Shown: positions 41,731-51,411, counted from the first letter of the stretch. The stretch: DNA of 64,000 nt from Halobacillus naozhouensis (GCF_029714185.1 NZ_CP121671.1:3224001-3288000), one strand, 5' to 3'. Numbers and translations: made by a program. The notes: generated by a model not told the origin, from the letters alone.

Positions 41731-42993
41731 TTACAAAGCATCCCGATATCGCTGGTAATAAGCTTCCACATTATTAAGCAGCAACAACTCCGTATACAGG
41801 TAGGTCTTCATGTTAAAGTCGTGGAAATCAATCGCCGTCAATTCCTGAATTTGTTTGATCCGATAATTTAACGTGTTCGGATGAATGAACAATTCATTGG
41901 CGGTCTGTTTGCCTTTTCCATTATTAGCTAAATAAACTTCAAGCGTCCGCAACAAGTCCGTCTGTTTTTCTGTATCCTTCTGGATCAAGGTCAATAAATC
42001 ATCACTGTAATAATCTTCTGAGCTATTTTTCTCATAAAGTGTAGCTAAATAACGGTAAATCCCCAGCTTGGTGAACTCGCGCGGCATCGATTCAGGACGT
42101 GGCGTGATGAAGTTGGCAATCTCAATCACTTCAAGTGCTTCAAGAAAACTTTTCCTCATTTGATACAGAGTCGTGTACTCTTTTCCAACCCCGATTAGGA
42201 AGTTGTAAAACTCTTCTTCCCCAGCCTCAGATTTGACCTCTTCAATCAATTCCCTGGCCATGTCCCGAGTAGACAACTTGTTCCCCGACTCGCCATGAAG
42301 GACAATAATCATTTGAAATTCCGTTTTCAAATAAATAATGCTCTTCTTATTGGAGGATTGGTGGACCGTTCTCTCCAAATAATCCAACATGTAATTATGC
42401 TGGGCAGCGGTTACCGAAAAAACCACTACCGAAAAGCGTTCCGGCAAGGTCAGCTTGGCAAGAGAAGCATCGTGACGGAACTGACTCTCGCTGCCATATT
42501 CATGGTGCAACAGTTTCCACAACAACTCTTCTCTTCGCCCTTCTTTGGCGTTGGCCTTTTCATACACGTCGTAAATCAATTTTCCAAGATGCGGGGTGAC
42601 CTCTTCCAGTAAAGTCAACTCCTCATTGGTCAAAAGATGATCTGATTCCTGTACCCAAATGTACCCCATCGTATGACCAATATGCTTGGCAGCCGTAACG
42701 ACCCGCTGGTGAAATCCCAGTTCTTCAATCGGATGGACACGAATCGGATCTGGACTCTGTTCCAGCCGCTGAACAATCCCTTCCTTTTTAAGGCGATCGA
42801 TAACGAAGATCGGGCATTTTTTGGAAAGAATAGTCTTCTGCAAGGATTGGTCGAACTCATCCATGGATGAACTGTAGGAAATCAATTCAAAATTCTTATT
42901 CTCTATGATCACGGGCTTACGCAATGTCGAACTGATCAGCTCAGTGGCTTTATGAATATCCTCTACTTGGAGGATCAATTCTTTTACTTCCAT
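41731..42993 (-). CDS. putR: PucR-family activator of proline catabolism
   Basis: A 420-residue regulator of the PucR/CdaR type. The C-terminal ~65 residues hold the helix-turn-helix (YLANNGKGKQTANELFIHPNTLNYRIKQIQE); the N-terminal part has a GAF-like sensor region (IGHTMGYIWVQESDHLLTNEELTLLEEVTPHLG). Length and position match PutR of B. subtilis (about 413 residues), which activates putBCP on proline. It is directly downstream of pruA and putB, each separated by its own terminator, so it is probably transcribed separately. AAAGGTTAGGG upstream of the ATG. Confidence 0.88.
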   Translation of the reverse strand: MEVKELILQVEDIHKATELISSTLRKPVIIENKNFELISYSSSMDEFDQSLQKTILSKKCPIFVIDRLKKEGIVQRLEQSPDPIRVHPIEELGFHQRVVTAAKHIGHTMGYIWVQESDHLLTNEELTLLEEVTPHLGKLIYDVYEKANAKEGRREELLWKLLHHEYGSESQFRHDASLAKLTLPERFSVVVFSVTAAQHNYMLDYLERTVHQSSNKKSIIYLKTEFQMIIVLHGESGNKLSTRDMARELIEEVKSEAGEEEFYNFLIGVGKEYTTLYQMRKSFLEALEVIEIANFITPRPESMPREFTKLGIYRYLATLYEKNSSEDYYSDDLLTLIQKDTEKQTDLLRTLEVYLANNGKGKQTANELFIHPNTLNYRIKQIQELTAIDFHDFNMKTYLYTELLLLNNVEAYYQRYRDAL

Positions 42994-43207
42994 ATAAACC
43001 CTAACCTTTCCAATTAGTCTATTATGACTATTGATCTCACCTAATTACACACTATTATAGCGAGTTACATTGGAAAGAGAAAGGGAAACATCTGTTTACC
43101 TGCTTCGATCACCCCTTCTATTGGAGCTCAGTTCCTCTTTATCAGTCGTTCACTCCCACTTTATCGGCCCTGAACTCCCTTTTATCAGCACTCACAAGAA
43201 TGCGCAC

Positions 43208-43241
43208 CAAAAAAAGCTCCCCCGCCATCGGGAGAGCTTTT
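43208..43241 (-). terminator. Terminator after pruA
   Basis: AGCTCTCCCG and CGGGGGAGCT pair around a 4-base loop, followed by seven T on the minus strand, 14 bp after the pruA stop. Confidence 0.8.
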
Positions 43242-43254
43242 TACAACTAGGTTC

Positions 43255-44802
43255 TTAGAATTTTTCTGAAATCGTCTTCGCTTGCATATGAAGCGCCAAG
43301 TAATCTGGACCGCCGGCTTTAGAATCTGTACCGGACATTTTGAATCCGCCAAATGGCTGATATCCGACAATCGCGCCTGTGCAGTTACGGTTGAAATACA
43401 AGTTACCAACGTGGAAATCGTATTTCGCTTTTTCAAGATGATCGCGGTTATCAGAAATAACTGCGCCTGTTAGGCCGTACTCGGTATTGTTGGCAATTTC
43501 AATGGCTTCGTCAAAATCTTTCGCTTTCGTGAAGCAAACGACTGGACCAAAGATTTCTTCCTGCTGCATGCGGGAGTCTGGTGCCAAGTCAGCAAAGATC
43601 GTTGGCTCAATGAAGTACCCTTTAGAGTCATCACCTTTTCCGCCAGTTACTAAGCGGCCTTCTTCTTTACCGATTTCGATATAGCTCATCACTTTGTCAT
43701 ACGCGCCTTGGTCGACGACAGGTCCCATGTAAACATTGTCTTCGGAAGCGTTGCCGACTGTCAGTTCTTTAGCACGCTTCGCCACCATATCAAGCAGCTC
43801 ATCGTACACATCTTCATGAACGACTGCGCGTGAGCCTGAAGAACATTTTTGTCCGGAGAATCCGAAAGCAGATACGATAATCGCTTCTGCAGCTGTCTCA
43901 AGGTTAGCATTGCTATCTACAACAACCGTGTCTTTACCGCCCATTTCAGCAATCACTTGTTTTAAGTGGTTTTGACCTTCTTGAATTTCAGCGGCACGTT
44001 TGAGGATGCGTGTACCAACGTCACGTGAACCAGTGAAGGAAATAAGGGCCGTTTTCGGATGATCAACAAGGTAGTCGCCCACTTCGCCGCCGCTTCCTGG
44101 TACATAGTTCAAGACACCTTTAGGAAGACCGGCTTCTTCAAGAACCTCCACAAATTTCGCTGCAATAACCGGGCTGTTACTAGCCGGTTTCAGCACAACT
44201 GTGCTTCCTGTAACAAGCGGTGCAACCGCTGTACCCGCCATGATCGCAAAGGCCAGGTTCCAAGGTGGAATGACAACTGCTACACCTGTAGAAGTGTAAA
44301 TGTAGCGGTTTTGTTCCCCTGGACGGCTTTCAACTGGCTTGCCGTCTTTTAATTCAAGCATTTGACGACCGTAGTATTCTAGGAAGTCAATGGCTTCAGC
44401 TGTATCTGCATCAGCTTCTTTCCAAGGTTTACCTACTTCATAAACAAGATAGGCAGAGAATTCGTGCTTACGGCGTCTAATGATGCTCGCTGCACGGAAT
44501 AGTAGTTCAGCACGAGCACGCTCACTCCATTTTCTCCAATCTTCGAATGCTGTTGCAGCTGATTGCACGGCTTTTTCAGCAATCTCTGAATTGGCTTTAG
44601 ATACCGTGCCCACCACTTGCTTCGTGTTCGCAGGGTTCGTAGAAACGATTTGTTCATCAGTACGGATTCTTTCTCCGTTTACAAGCAAATCATGCTTCTT
44701 CCCTAGTTCATCTTTTACCATCTTTAACGCCTCTTCAAAGGCTTTTTTGTTTTCCTCAATTGAAAAATCTGTGAATGGTTCATGTTTATAAGGTGTGACC
44801 AT
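43255..44802 (-). CDS. pruA: 1-Pyrroline-5-carboxylate dehydrogenase
   Basis: A 515-residue aldehyde dehydrogenase that oxidises glutamate semialdehyde (from pyrroline-5-carboxylate) to glutamate with NAD+. The catalytic Cys320 is in GQKCSSGSR and the general base Glu286 in AEMGGKD. The N-terminal YKHEPFTDFSIEENKKAFEEAL and the C-terminal GGFKMSGTDSKAGGPDYL are typical of the Bacillus RocA/PutC form. It follows putB by 18 bp in one operon. GGAGAGGAGAA ribosome site. Confidence 0.94.
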   Translation of the reverse strand: MVTPYKHEPFTDFSIEENKKAFEEALKMVKDELGKKHDLLVNGERIRTDEQIVSTNPANTKQVVGTVSKANSEIAEKAVQSAATAFEDWRKWSERARAELLFRAASIIRRRKHEFSAYLVYEVGKPWKEADADTAEAIDFLEYYGRQMLELKDGKPVESRPGEQNRYIYTSTGVAVVIPPWNLAFAIMAGTAVAPLVTGSTVVLKPASNSPVIAAKFVEVLEEAGLPKGVLNYVPGSGGEVGDYLVDHPKTALISFTGSRDVGTRILKRAAEIQEGQNHLKQVIAEMGGKDTVVVDSNANLETAAEAIIVSAFGFSGQKCSSGSRAVVHEDVYDELLDMVAKRAKELTVGNASEDNVYMGPVVDQGAYDKVMSYIEIGKEEGRLVTGGKGDDSKGYFIEPTIFADLAPDSRMQQEEIFGPVVCFTKAKDFDEAIEIANNTEYGLTGAVISDNRDHLEKAKYDFHVGNLYFNRNCTGAIVGYQPFGGFKMSGTDSKAGGPDYLALHMQAKTISEKF

Positions 44803-44820
44803 GTCAAATTCTCCTCTCCA

Positions 44821-45747
44821 TTATTTACTAAATATTCCTTTAATCGCAAATGCGATATTTGCAGGTCTTTCAGCTAAACGCCTCATAAAGTATCCATACC
44901 AATCATCACCATAAGGCATATACACTCTGACCGTATAACCTTCCTTCAACAGATCATACTGCGTTTGGTTTCTCATTCCATACAACATTTGAAACTCAAA
45001 ATGATCCTTTGAAATGCCATGCTCTTTCACTAATTCTTTAGTAAACTTAATGATCGCATCATCATGGCTGGCGATAGCTGTGTAATGGCCATTTAAAAGA
45101 TTCTTCTTAATGAGTCGTTTTAAATTGGCATCAACCTCCGGCTTATCTACAAAAGCCACTTTGCCCGATTCCTTATAAGCTCCTTTAACAAGCCTTAAAT
45201 AAGGGTCGTATGCATGCAGCTCCTCAACATCCTCATGGGAACGATGAAGATAGGCCTGAATGACTGTTCCCAAGTTGCGATATTTCTCTTTCAATGCTTT
45301 ATAAATCTCTATAGTTGCCCCACATCGAGTGGAATCCTCCATATCAATCGTCACTGTGATATCATGACGCTCGGCCTCCTGCAGAATTCGCTCCATGTTT
45401 TCCATGACGATCTCCTTGCTAATATCAAGACCAAGTGACGTCAACTTCAGCGATACTTCTGAATTCAACTGATGATGAGCAATCGCCTGGATTGTTTCGA
45501 TACATTCTTGAGAGCGCTTTCTCGATTCGGCCTCGGATTCGACAAATTCCCCAAGGTGGTCAACCGTGACTTGCAATCCATCATGGTTCAGCTGCTTAAT
45601 CAATGGAATTGCCTGGGAGAACGTTTCTCCCCCTACAATCTTGTCAGCCCCAAATCTCGTTCCAAACCGCTTTGCTAAACGATCTAATACTTTGTTATTG
45701 GAAAGGTATAAGAAAAAATTCTTACTAATGGCTTCCAAGATCACCAC
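44821..45747 (-). CDS. putB: Proline dehydrogenase
   Basis: A ~305-residue FAD-dependent proline oxidase TIM barrel: LTSLGLDI, VTIDMEDSTRCGATIEIY, YLRLVKGAYKESGKVAF, ASHDDAIIKF, FEFQMLYGMR, and the terminal VRVYMPYGDDWYGYFMRRLAERPANI that carries the FAD/proline-binding Arg pair. It is first in the putB-pruA operon. The start is uncertain: GTG GTG at 45747/45744 and TTG at 45738 all follow AAGGAG; comparison with the B. subtilis N-terminus favours the later ones. The 405-bp region upstream contains the regulatory elements. Confidence 0.93.
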   Translation of the reverse strand: MVILEAISKNFFLYLSNNKVLDRLAKRFGTRFGADKIVGGETFSQAIPLIKQLNHDGLQVTVDHLGEFVESEAESRKRSQECIETIQAIAHHQLNSEVSLKLTSLGLDISKEIVMENMERILQEAERHDITVTIDMEDSTRCGATIEIYKALKEKYRNLGTVIQAYLHRSHEDVEELHAYDPYLRLVKGAYKESGKVAFVDKPEVDANLKRLIKKNLLNGHYTAIASHDDAIIKFTKELVKEHGISKDHFEFQMLYGMRNQTQYDLLKEGYTVRVYMPYGDDWYGYFMRRLAERPANIAFAIKGIFSK

Positions 45748-46102
45748 ACTCCTTCATCTGTGTCTATTTATGGACACCATGTGGATTCAAATCGATGAGA
45801 TTCATAGAATTTCATCTGTTAAGAAAATTATAACGATTGTGACTTGCTTTAGACAACGTGCAGAAACCACAATCTTTCCACTATGGTTTTATGGTTATAA
45901 CACAATTGATTTCTCTCCCTGTTTATCCACTGTGGATTTCACCTAAACATAAAAGCTTCCAGGAAGCGAAAATACTCGACTGTTTCTGACATAAATATTC
46001 CTTATTCTACAGCGTAAGCCATTGGCATGAAAAGGTTTAAGTAGGTATAGAGCGCTTCACAGTACAGGTGTCCCATTGGGTAAAATTGCCACTGTTTCAC
46101 AC
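45748..46102. promoter_or_regulatory. putB upstream region with candidate PutR sites
   Basis: This 355-bp stretch has no convincing gene; a plus-strand frame overlapping it is mostly antisense to putB. It contains several TGTGG/AGTGG elements on the minus strand: the palindrome ATCCACTGTGGAT at 45925-45937, CCACTATGG at 45878-45886, an ACCACAAT half-site at 45866-45873, and CATGTGGATT near 45778. Clustering of such half-sites upstream of a proline operon beside a PucR-type activator suggests PutR binding. Which promoter hexamers are used was not clear. Confidence 0.4.
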
Positions 46103-46136
46103 AAAAAAAGGGTCACCAGCCAAGAGGTGGTGACCC
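46103..46136 (-). terminator. Terminator after the ABC exporter genes
   Basis: GGGTCACCA and TGGTGACCC form a perfect 9-bp stem with a 9-base loop, followed on the minus strand by seven T. It lies 17 bp after the permease stop codon. Confidence 0.85.
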
Positions 46137-46152
46137 ATCTTTCTTTCGTGAA

Positions 46153-48732
46153 TTAAATATTTTCCTGTTTCAATGCATCAATAATATTTTGCTTCTTAAT
46201 CTTAGTACTTGAATAAAACATCGCCGAACTAACGATAATAAAAATTGCTATCGTAACATACAACATGCTCATCCAAGGTAAAGCAAACCCATATACAAAG
46301 GTGTTTCTGATGGATAAATAGATTGCAGCCATCACCGCGATACTAATAGGAAGTCCATAAAGGAGAGCCTTTAATCCATAGAAAAAACTTTCGTAATTAA
46401 TCATTTTGTTAAAGCCTCTCGGGGTCATACCGACTGACTTCAACATGGCGAATTCCCGTTTTCTAAGCGAGATACTTGTAGAAATCGTATTAAAAATGTT
46501 CGCGATCGATATCGCGGAAATCAACCCGATAAACCCATACGTAAAGACAGACATAAGCAATAGCACTTGTTGGTCCTGCTGCCTGTTTTGGTAGACATTG
46601 TACACTTGCATATCAGAAGGTTTGGCTTCATCGAGCGCTTCCTGGGTTTTCATAGGATCCGAACTGTTCATGTACAAATACGTCTGGACTTCCCTTCCAC
46701 CCTGCTTTTGGATGAGCTGATCAAACGTGTCCTTAGAAACAATAACACTTACCCCTCCTAATCCAGGGGAATCGACACCCATTGGTGCTTTTTTTGTTAA
46801 AGTACCTATTTCAACCGTATTTAAGAATTGCTTTTCTTGTGTTTCGTAATCCATGGTATATAATTCGATCGTTTCACCTGCTTCAGTGTTGACCGACTCT
46901 CCCTCGATAAGTTTCCCCGTATCAGGATCGCGGTAGCTCATCTGATTCAGTACGATAGCTGAAGGCTGCTTCGAGTCAAGTAGTTTTTCCACATCTGCGC
47001 CTACCCGTTCAGCATAATCGCGAAAGCTATCCTCATCGAGCCCGTAGATCGGAACATAATAAGAATACTTTCCGTTCTTAAGAGCATCTTGGCCCTGATT
47101 TTCTTTCACCCTGTCAACAGCAGCTGACTTCTCTATCCATGTATATAAGTGGGATTGTTTAACAATACTGGATTCTGTCACATTCGTCAGGTTCGTGAAT
47201 GGTCTGTAGTCCTCTGCCCCATAGTTGGCATTGCCCATTACTTGGATGTCATAATTAATATCACTTTGAGAAAGCTCCAATGATTTTTTTAGATTTTCCG
47301 TGAAAAAGGAGACGGTTAAGAACAGAACAATGCTGATGATAAGCGAAATGACTGTCGCCTGGTACCTCTTTTTATTCCTTTTCAAATTTTTCAATCCAAT
47401 TTCCGCTTCCATCCCGAAAATCTTCCGGACCAGCTTAGATGTTTTCACTTTCTTTTTCGATAACTTGATATCCTGCGTCTGCCGAATGGCATCAATGGCT
47501 GAAACCTTTGATGCTTTACGTGCTGGCAGGTAGGTGGAAATGAAGATCGTCACCATTGAAATCACGCAGGCAGCTATAATAGATAGCGGTGTGACCACTA
47601 CTTGAAGCTGTTCGGTAATTCCGAGTGCCCCTTCAATAAAATGATTAATGGAGTAGAAGGTCACAGCCATCCCAGCCAACCCCGCAAGGATACCAATGGG
47701 GATACTAATACCTCCAATAACGACACCCTCAAAAAAGACTGAGTTTCTCTTTTGCTTTTTCGTGGCTCCCACGCTCGAAAGCATTCCCAGATGTCTCGCC
47801 CGTTCCGATACACTAATGGCAAAAGCGTTATAGATTAAAGTGACAGATCCAATGACAATAACGGCTATAATAATGGCTGCCAAAGAATACATCGTTCGAT
47901 TTAAGCTGTTATTATCGGAGACTCCGTAAAGTCGAAGCAGAGAATCGTTAAAACTGACACTTTCGATCTGAAGTTGCTCGGCCAATTTCTCAGCATGTTC
48001 AAAAAGGGAACGCGTGACCTCATTCAACACAACAATGGCATTTCCGGTATTTTGTTGTGACAAAAGAGTTTGATTAACATAGGTTATCGCTGTATAACCT
48101 GGAGACCATGCAGGTTCCCATGTAGGCCGTTCGATGATACCTACAATGTTGTACGTTCTTGTCATTTCTATTTGCAGTGATTCGATGGAACCGCTCCGGT
48201 CCGTTTGCAGCGGATCCATTTGCGTTAAGGGGCCCTTTTTCCCGTCTGCATAACGTTTCCCAAGATCAAGTTTTAGGCGATCACCAATTTCATATCCTAT
48301 GCCATCCTTGCCTGCCACTTCTTCCGAGATGACGATTTCATTTTCGTTCTCTGGAAGATGTCCCTCGCTCAATTCGATTGGGAACTGATTGAAGCCTTGT
48401 TCATTATAGGCTTTGACAAATAAATAAGGCTTGCTTTCACTTTCTGAATCAGGAAGAGCGGCATAGCCAAGGTTGTTTTCTAAGACCACGGTGTCGGTTG
48501 CTTCATCTTTTTTAATCGCTTCGATCTGCCCTGGATTTACATTCTCGTATTGAACATGCCATTCCCCATCTGTTGCAATCGATTGCCTTTTCATTAAATC
48601 TAAAAAAGAAACAGCCAGAGTGACCACGGCCGTAACCATGGCCACGGAGATGATGACCCCAAAGATCGTCACCAGCGTTCTTCTTTTGTTTTCTTTCAAA
48701 TGTCTTACGGTCAACTTATTGACAATGTTCAC
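46153..48732 (-). CDS. ABC transporter permease, FtsX/MacB-type, 859 residues
   Basis: A large FtsX-family permease with two halves. An N-terminal helix (~20-42) precedes an extracytoplasmic MacB-like domain, three helices lie at ~280-400 (LAAIIIAVIVIGSVTLIYNAFAIS first), a second helix/loop/three-helix unit follows from ~455 to the end. FtsX coupling motifs ARHLGMLSSVGATKKQK and KREFAMLKSVGMTPRGF occur in both halves. It starts with GTG overlapping the ATPase stop codon, so the two are coupled. Such exporters handle peptides, lipoproteins or membrane-active compounds; the paired two-component system suggests sensing of envelope stress or an antimicrobial. Longer than Bce-type permeases (~650) and with a different helix layout. 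Confidence 0.9.
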   Translation of the reverse strand: MNIVNKLTVRHLKENKRRTLVTIFGVIISVAMVTAVVTLAVSFLDLMKRQSIATDGEWHVQYENVNPGQIEAIKKDEATDTVVLENNLGYAALPDSESESKPYLFVKAYNEQGFNQFPIELSEGHLPENENEIVISEEVAGKDGIGYEIGDRLKLDLGKRYADGKKGPLTQMDPLQTDRSGSIESLQIEMTRTYNIVGIIERPTWEPAWSPGYTAITYVNQTLLSQQNTGNAIVVLNEVTRSLFEHAEKLAEQLQIESVSFNDSLLRLYGVSDNNSLNRTMYSLAAIIIAVIVIGSVTLIYNAFAISVSERARHLGMLSSVGATKKQKRNSVFFEGVVIGGISIPIGILAGLAGMAVTFYSINHFIEGALGITEQLQVVVTPLSIIAACVISMVTIFISTYLPARKASKVSAIDAIRQTQDIKLSKKKVKTSKLVRKIFGMEAEIGLKNLKRNKKRYQATVISLIISIVLFLTVSFFTENLKKSLELSQSDINYDIQVMGNANYGAEDYRPFTNLTNVTESSIVKQSHLYTWIEKSAAVDRVKENQGQDALKNGKYSYYVPIYGLDEDSFRDYAERVGADVEKLLDSKQPSAIVLNQMSYRDPDTGKLIEGESVNTEAGETIELYTMDYETQEKQFLNTVEIGTLTKKAPMGVDSPGLGGVSVIVSKDTFDQLIQKQGGREVQTYLYMNSSDPMKTQEALDEAKPSDMQVYNVYQNRQQDQQVLLLMSVFTYGFIGLISAISIANIFNTISTSISLRKREFAMLKSVGMTPRGFNKMINYESFFYGLKALLYGLPISIAVMAAIYLSIRNTFVYGFALPWMSMLYVTIAIFIIVSSAMFYSSTKIKKQNIIDALKQENI

Positions 48733-49412
48733 GGCCTGATCACCTCGTCTTTGGCAATCTTGCCATCCTCAATGGAAATGACCCGGTCAGCTTGCAGAGC
48801 AATGCGTTCATCATGGGTGATCACAATAAGCGTTTGGTTATAGGTTTTATTAAACATCTTGAGCAGCTCCATGATTTCGCTGCTATTCTTACTATCCAGG
48901 TTACCCGTCGGCTCATCCGCAAGCATCATAGCCGGATTGCTGATCAAGGCTCGACCGATTGACACTCGCTGCTGTTGACCACCTGAAAGCTGATTCGGCA
49001 GGTGACTTAACCGATTATCAAGTCCTAATAAGCTGACAATATCCTGAAACTGTTTCTGATCCACCTTGTGATCATCCAACAGCACTGGAAGAGTAATGTT
49101 TTCTTCAACTGACAAAATCGGGATAAGGTTATAAAATTGATAAATTAAGCCAATTTGCCGCCTCCTGAAAATAGCTAGCTGTGTTTCATCCAACTGATAG
49201 ATGTCTGTGTTATCGACGGAAACCTTGCCGCTCGTCGGCCGGTCAACACCACCTAACAAATGAAGCAACGTCGATTTCCCCGACCCCGACGGACCGACAA
49301 TGACGACAAACTCGCCCTTTTCCACTGAAAAAGACACATCATCAAGTGCCTTAACCGCCGTTTCTCCTTTTCCGTACACTTTAGACAGATTTTCTATTTG
49401 TAAAATTCCCAT
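48729..49412 (-). CDS. ABC transporter ATP-binding protein, MacB/LolD type
   Basis: A 227-residue ATPase partner of the FtsX permease. Walker A GPSGSGKST (~40-48), signature LSGGQQQRV and Walker B MLADEPTGNLDS are all present in the LolD/MacB style, with YQFYNLIPILSVEENI after the Q-loop. GGAGGT ribosome site. A promoter with direct repeats lies upstream, so the ABC pair can be induced separately from the kinase/regulator pair. Confidence 0.94.
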   Translation of the reverse strand: MGILQIENLSKVYGKGETAVKALDDVSFSVEKGEFVVIVGPSGSGKSTLLHLLGGVDRPTSGKVSVDNTDIYQLDETQLAIFRRRQIGLIYQFYNLIPILSVEENITLPVLLDDHKVDQKQFQDIVSLLGLDNRLSHLPNQLSGGQQQRVSIGRALISNPAMMLADEPTGNLDSKNSSEIMELLKMFNKTYNQTLIVITHDERIALQADRVISIEDGKIAKDEVIRP

Positions 49413-49446
49413 TTTGTGAAACCTCCATGAATTTGATGTTAGGTTC

Positions 49447-49502
49447 AGTATATCTGCCTAAAATGACTTTAAAGTGACTCCTAAAGTGACAATTTAGTCA
49501 CC
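49447..49502 (-). promoter_or_regulatory. ABC exporter promoter with response-regulator repeats
   Basis: Reading the minus strand, GTCACTTTAGGA, GTCACTTTAAA and GTCATTTTAGG follow one another with 12- and 11-bp periods (49457-49490), then a TATACT -10-like hexamer at 49447-49452. A further inverted GTGACTAAA lies just before them. No good -35 is present, as expected for a promoter that needs an OmpR-type activator bound to tandem sites. Confidence 0.6.
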
Positions 49503-49536
49503 TGCGTTTATCGGGACCAGATGTAAGCAGACCGCT

Positions 49537-50541
49537 TCAGATCACGCGCTTATAAAATTTGATCGCAAACTGTGTTCCTTCTTCATGGTTACTCGACACC
49601 TCAATATCGCCATTTTGACTGGTAACGATACTATAAGCCATGGCTAATCCAATACCAACGCTATCATCTTCCGCGTTCTTGCCTTTGTAAAAACGTTTAA
49701 AGATATAGGGAAGATCTTCTTTTGGGATTCCTTTACCAGTATCCTTTATGGTTAGCTCAGTAAAAAGGGTATTCTCTGAAAATGAAATATGAATCACTCC
49801 TCCCTCTTCAGTATGCTCCACACAATTTTTCAAAATGTTGAGAACCGCTTCAGCCGTCCAGTTAAAGTCCCCGAGGAAGGTCACCGTCTCCTCCCCTGTA
49901 ACCGTGAGCTGCTGCTCTTTAATATCGATAGGAATTAGTACAGGTTCGACAGCTTTCTGTACCATATCGGTAACGTAAACTTTCTCCTTCTTAAATGATG
50001 CCGTGCCAGCATCTATTTTCGATAGTTTTAATAAGGAAGTGACGAGCCACTCAATCCTTTCTAATTGAACACGGATATTCTGCGTAAATTCCCCCCTCTT
50101 TGATTCGTCCAAGTCAGGATCACTTACTAAATCTGCCATCACCATCATCGAGGTAAGCGGTGTTTTTAACTGATGAGAAATATCCGAAATAGCATCCGTT
50201 AACGTTATCTTGTCGCTTTCCAGAAGAGACCTATGTTCAGAGAGCATTAACGTAACCTTATACATGTCATTTTTTAATATACTAAGCTCTCCTTCATGGT
50301 TATCACGAATATCTAAAGAATAATCGCCACTGCTGATCTGCCTTAAATAGGCGGACAGTTTTTCGATTTCCTTATAACGCCAGGTTGTAAAAAGCAAGCT
50401 GCAACTGATGAGCAGCACCGCAGTGACGATGACAAACAGGGCTGCTTGAACAGATAAAGCAGCTGCGGTTGCCCCAGCAACAATTAAACTGATCGTACAT
50501 AGCGTTAGCAGCAAAAGTTGGATCTCTCTATTGCGGAACAT
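49537..50541 (-). CDS. Sensor histidine kinase
   Basis: A ~334-residue membrane kinase. Two hydrophobic segments (LLLLTLCTISLIVAGATAAAL and ALFVIVTAVLLISCSLLF) are separated by only a few residues, so it has almost no external sensor domain. A short linker leads to the His box SDISHQLKTPLTSMM, then the ATPase motifs NILKNCVEH, DTGKGIPKEDLPYIFKRFYKG and GIGLAMAYSIV. I start at ATG 50541, one base after the regulator stop codon; the open frame extends upstream into the regulator gene. Intramembrane-sensing kinases of this kind often take their signal from a partner ABC permease. Confidence 0.9.
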   Translation of the reverse strand: MFRNREIQLLLLTLCTISLIVAGATAAALSVQAALFVIVTAVLLISCSLLFTTWRYKEIEKLSAYLRQISSGDYSLDIRDNHEGELSILKNDMYKVTLMLSEHRSLLESDKITLTDAISDISHQLKTPLTSMMVMADLVSDPDLDESKRGEFTQNIRVQLERIEWLVTSLLKLSKIDAGTASFKKEKVYVTDMVQKAVEPVLIPIDIKEQQLTVTGEETVTFLGDFNWTAEAVLNILKNCVEHTEEGGVIHISFSENTLFTELTIKDTGKGIPKEDLPYIFKRFYKGKNAEDDSVGIGLAMAYSIVTSQNGDIEVSSNHEEGTQFAIKFYKRVI

Positions 50542-50542
50542 G

Positions 50543-51232
50543 CTAATCACCAACCTTATATCCACGTCCACGAACGGTTTTAATAATCCTCGGTTTTTGA
50601 GGGTTATCTTCAAGTTTTTCCCGCAGTCGCTTTATGTAGACCGTCAACGTATTATCGTTCACAAAATCCCCCGCTACATCCCAAATCCGTTCAAGTAACT
50701 GGCTTCTCGTTAAAACCTGGCCAATATGATTAGCAAAAATGAGTAACAATCGATACTCCAGAGCCGTCACTAACACCTCTTCACCATTTTTATAAACCTT
50801 GCCTTCTAATGTGTTAATCCCAATATTCTTGATTTCAATCGTATTCTTCGGCTGTGATTGTACTTGCCTGTTATAACGGCGCAAAACCGACTTAATCCTG
50901 GAAAGCAACTCACGAATACGGAATGGCTTGGTGATGTAATCATCCGCCCCCATATCAAGACCCATAACCACATTGACCTCGTCATCAAATGCCGTCAGGA
51001 AAATCACAGGTTTGTCGCTCCGCTTTTTGACAAACGCACACAGATCATAGCCGCTCCCATCAGGCAGGGAGAGGTCGAATAAACAAAGGTCTATATCCTC
51101 CAGCTTTTCGTTTATTACCTGTTTGGCCGCCTCGTAATGATGACAAAGAATAGTCTCATAGCCGTCGTTTTGCAAAGAATATTCTAAACCAGAAGCGATG
51201 GTTTTATCATCTTCAACCAATAGTATTTTCAT
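50543..51232 (-). CDS. OmpR-family response regulator
   Basis: A 229-residue regulator: receiver domain with acidic pair Glu7/Asp8/Asp9, phospho-acceptor Asp53 (LFDLSLPDG), Thr80 and Lys102 (TKPF), and a C-terminal winged helix (TALEYRLLLIFANHIGQVLTRSQLLERIWD, VNDNTLTVYIKRLREKL). It is the first gene of the regulator-kinase pair and its likely target is the ABC promoter at ~49447-49502. Ribosome site AGGATG. Confidence 0.93.
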   Translation of the reverse strand: MKILLVEDDKTIASGLEYSLQNDGYETILCHHYEAAKQVINEKLEDIDLCLFDLSLPDGSGYDLCAFVKKRSDKPVIFLTAFDDEVNVVMGLDMGADDYITKPFRIRELLSRIKSVLRRYNRQVQSQPKNTIEIKNIGINTLEGKVYKNGEEVLVTALEYRLLLIFANHIGQVLTRSQLLERIWDVAGDFVNDNTLTVYIKRLREKLEDNPQKPRIIKTVRGRGYKVGD

Positions 51233-51411
51233 CGATTACATCCTAACATTGGTTTATTTTCTACTCTCAAGTGTGCCTCTATCATATTTTATACAAGTTC
51301 TCCGGTCAAAATAAGGTGAAAGCTAAATGAATCATATGGCTATCATAAACGGCTAGAAGCAAATGACAGTAGACTCAAGCACCTCTCGAAATTTCTACTA
51401 AACAAACAATT

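Noticed and set aside
45566..45946. 126-codon plus-strand frame spanning the putB 5' end and its upstream region
   Set aside because: Half of it is antisense to putB, and the rest is the regulatory region with GTGG repeats; no ribosome site.
45956..45974. Small GCTTCC/GGAAGC hairpin followed by TTTT in the putB upstream region
   Set aside because: The stem is only 6 bp with almost no loop, and no gene ends there on either strand.
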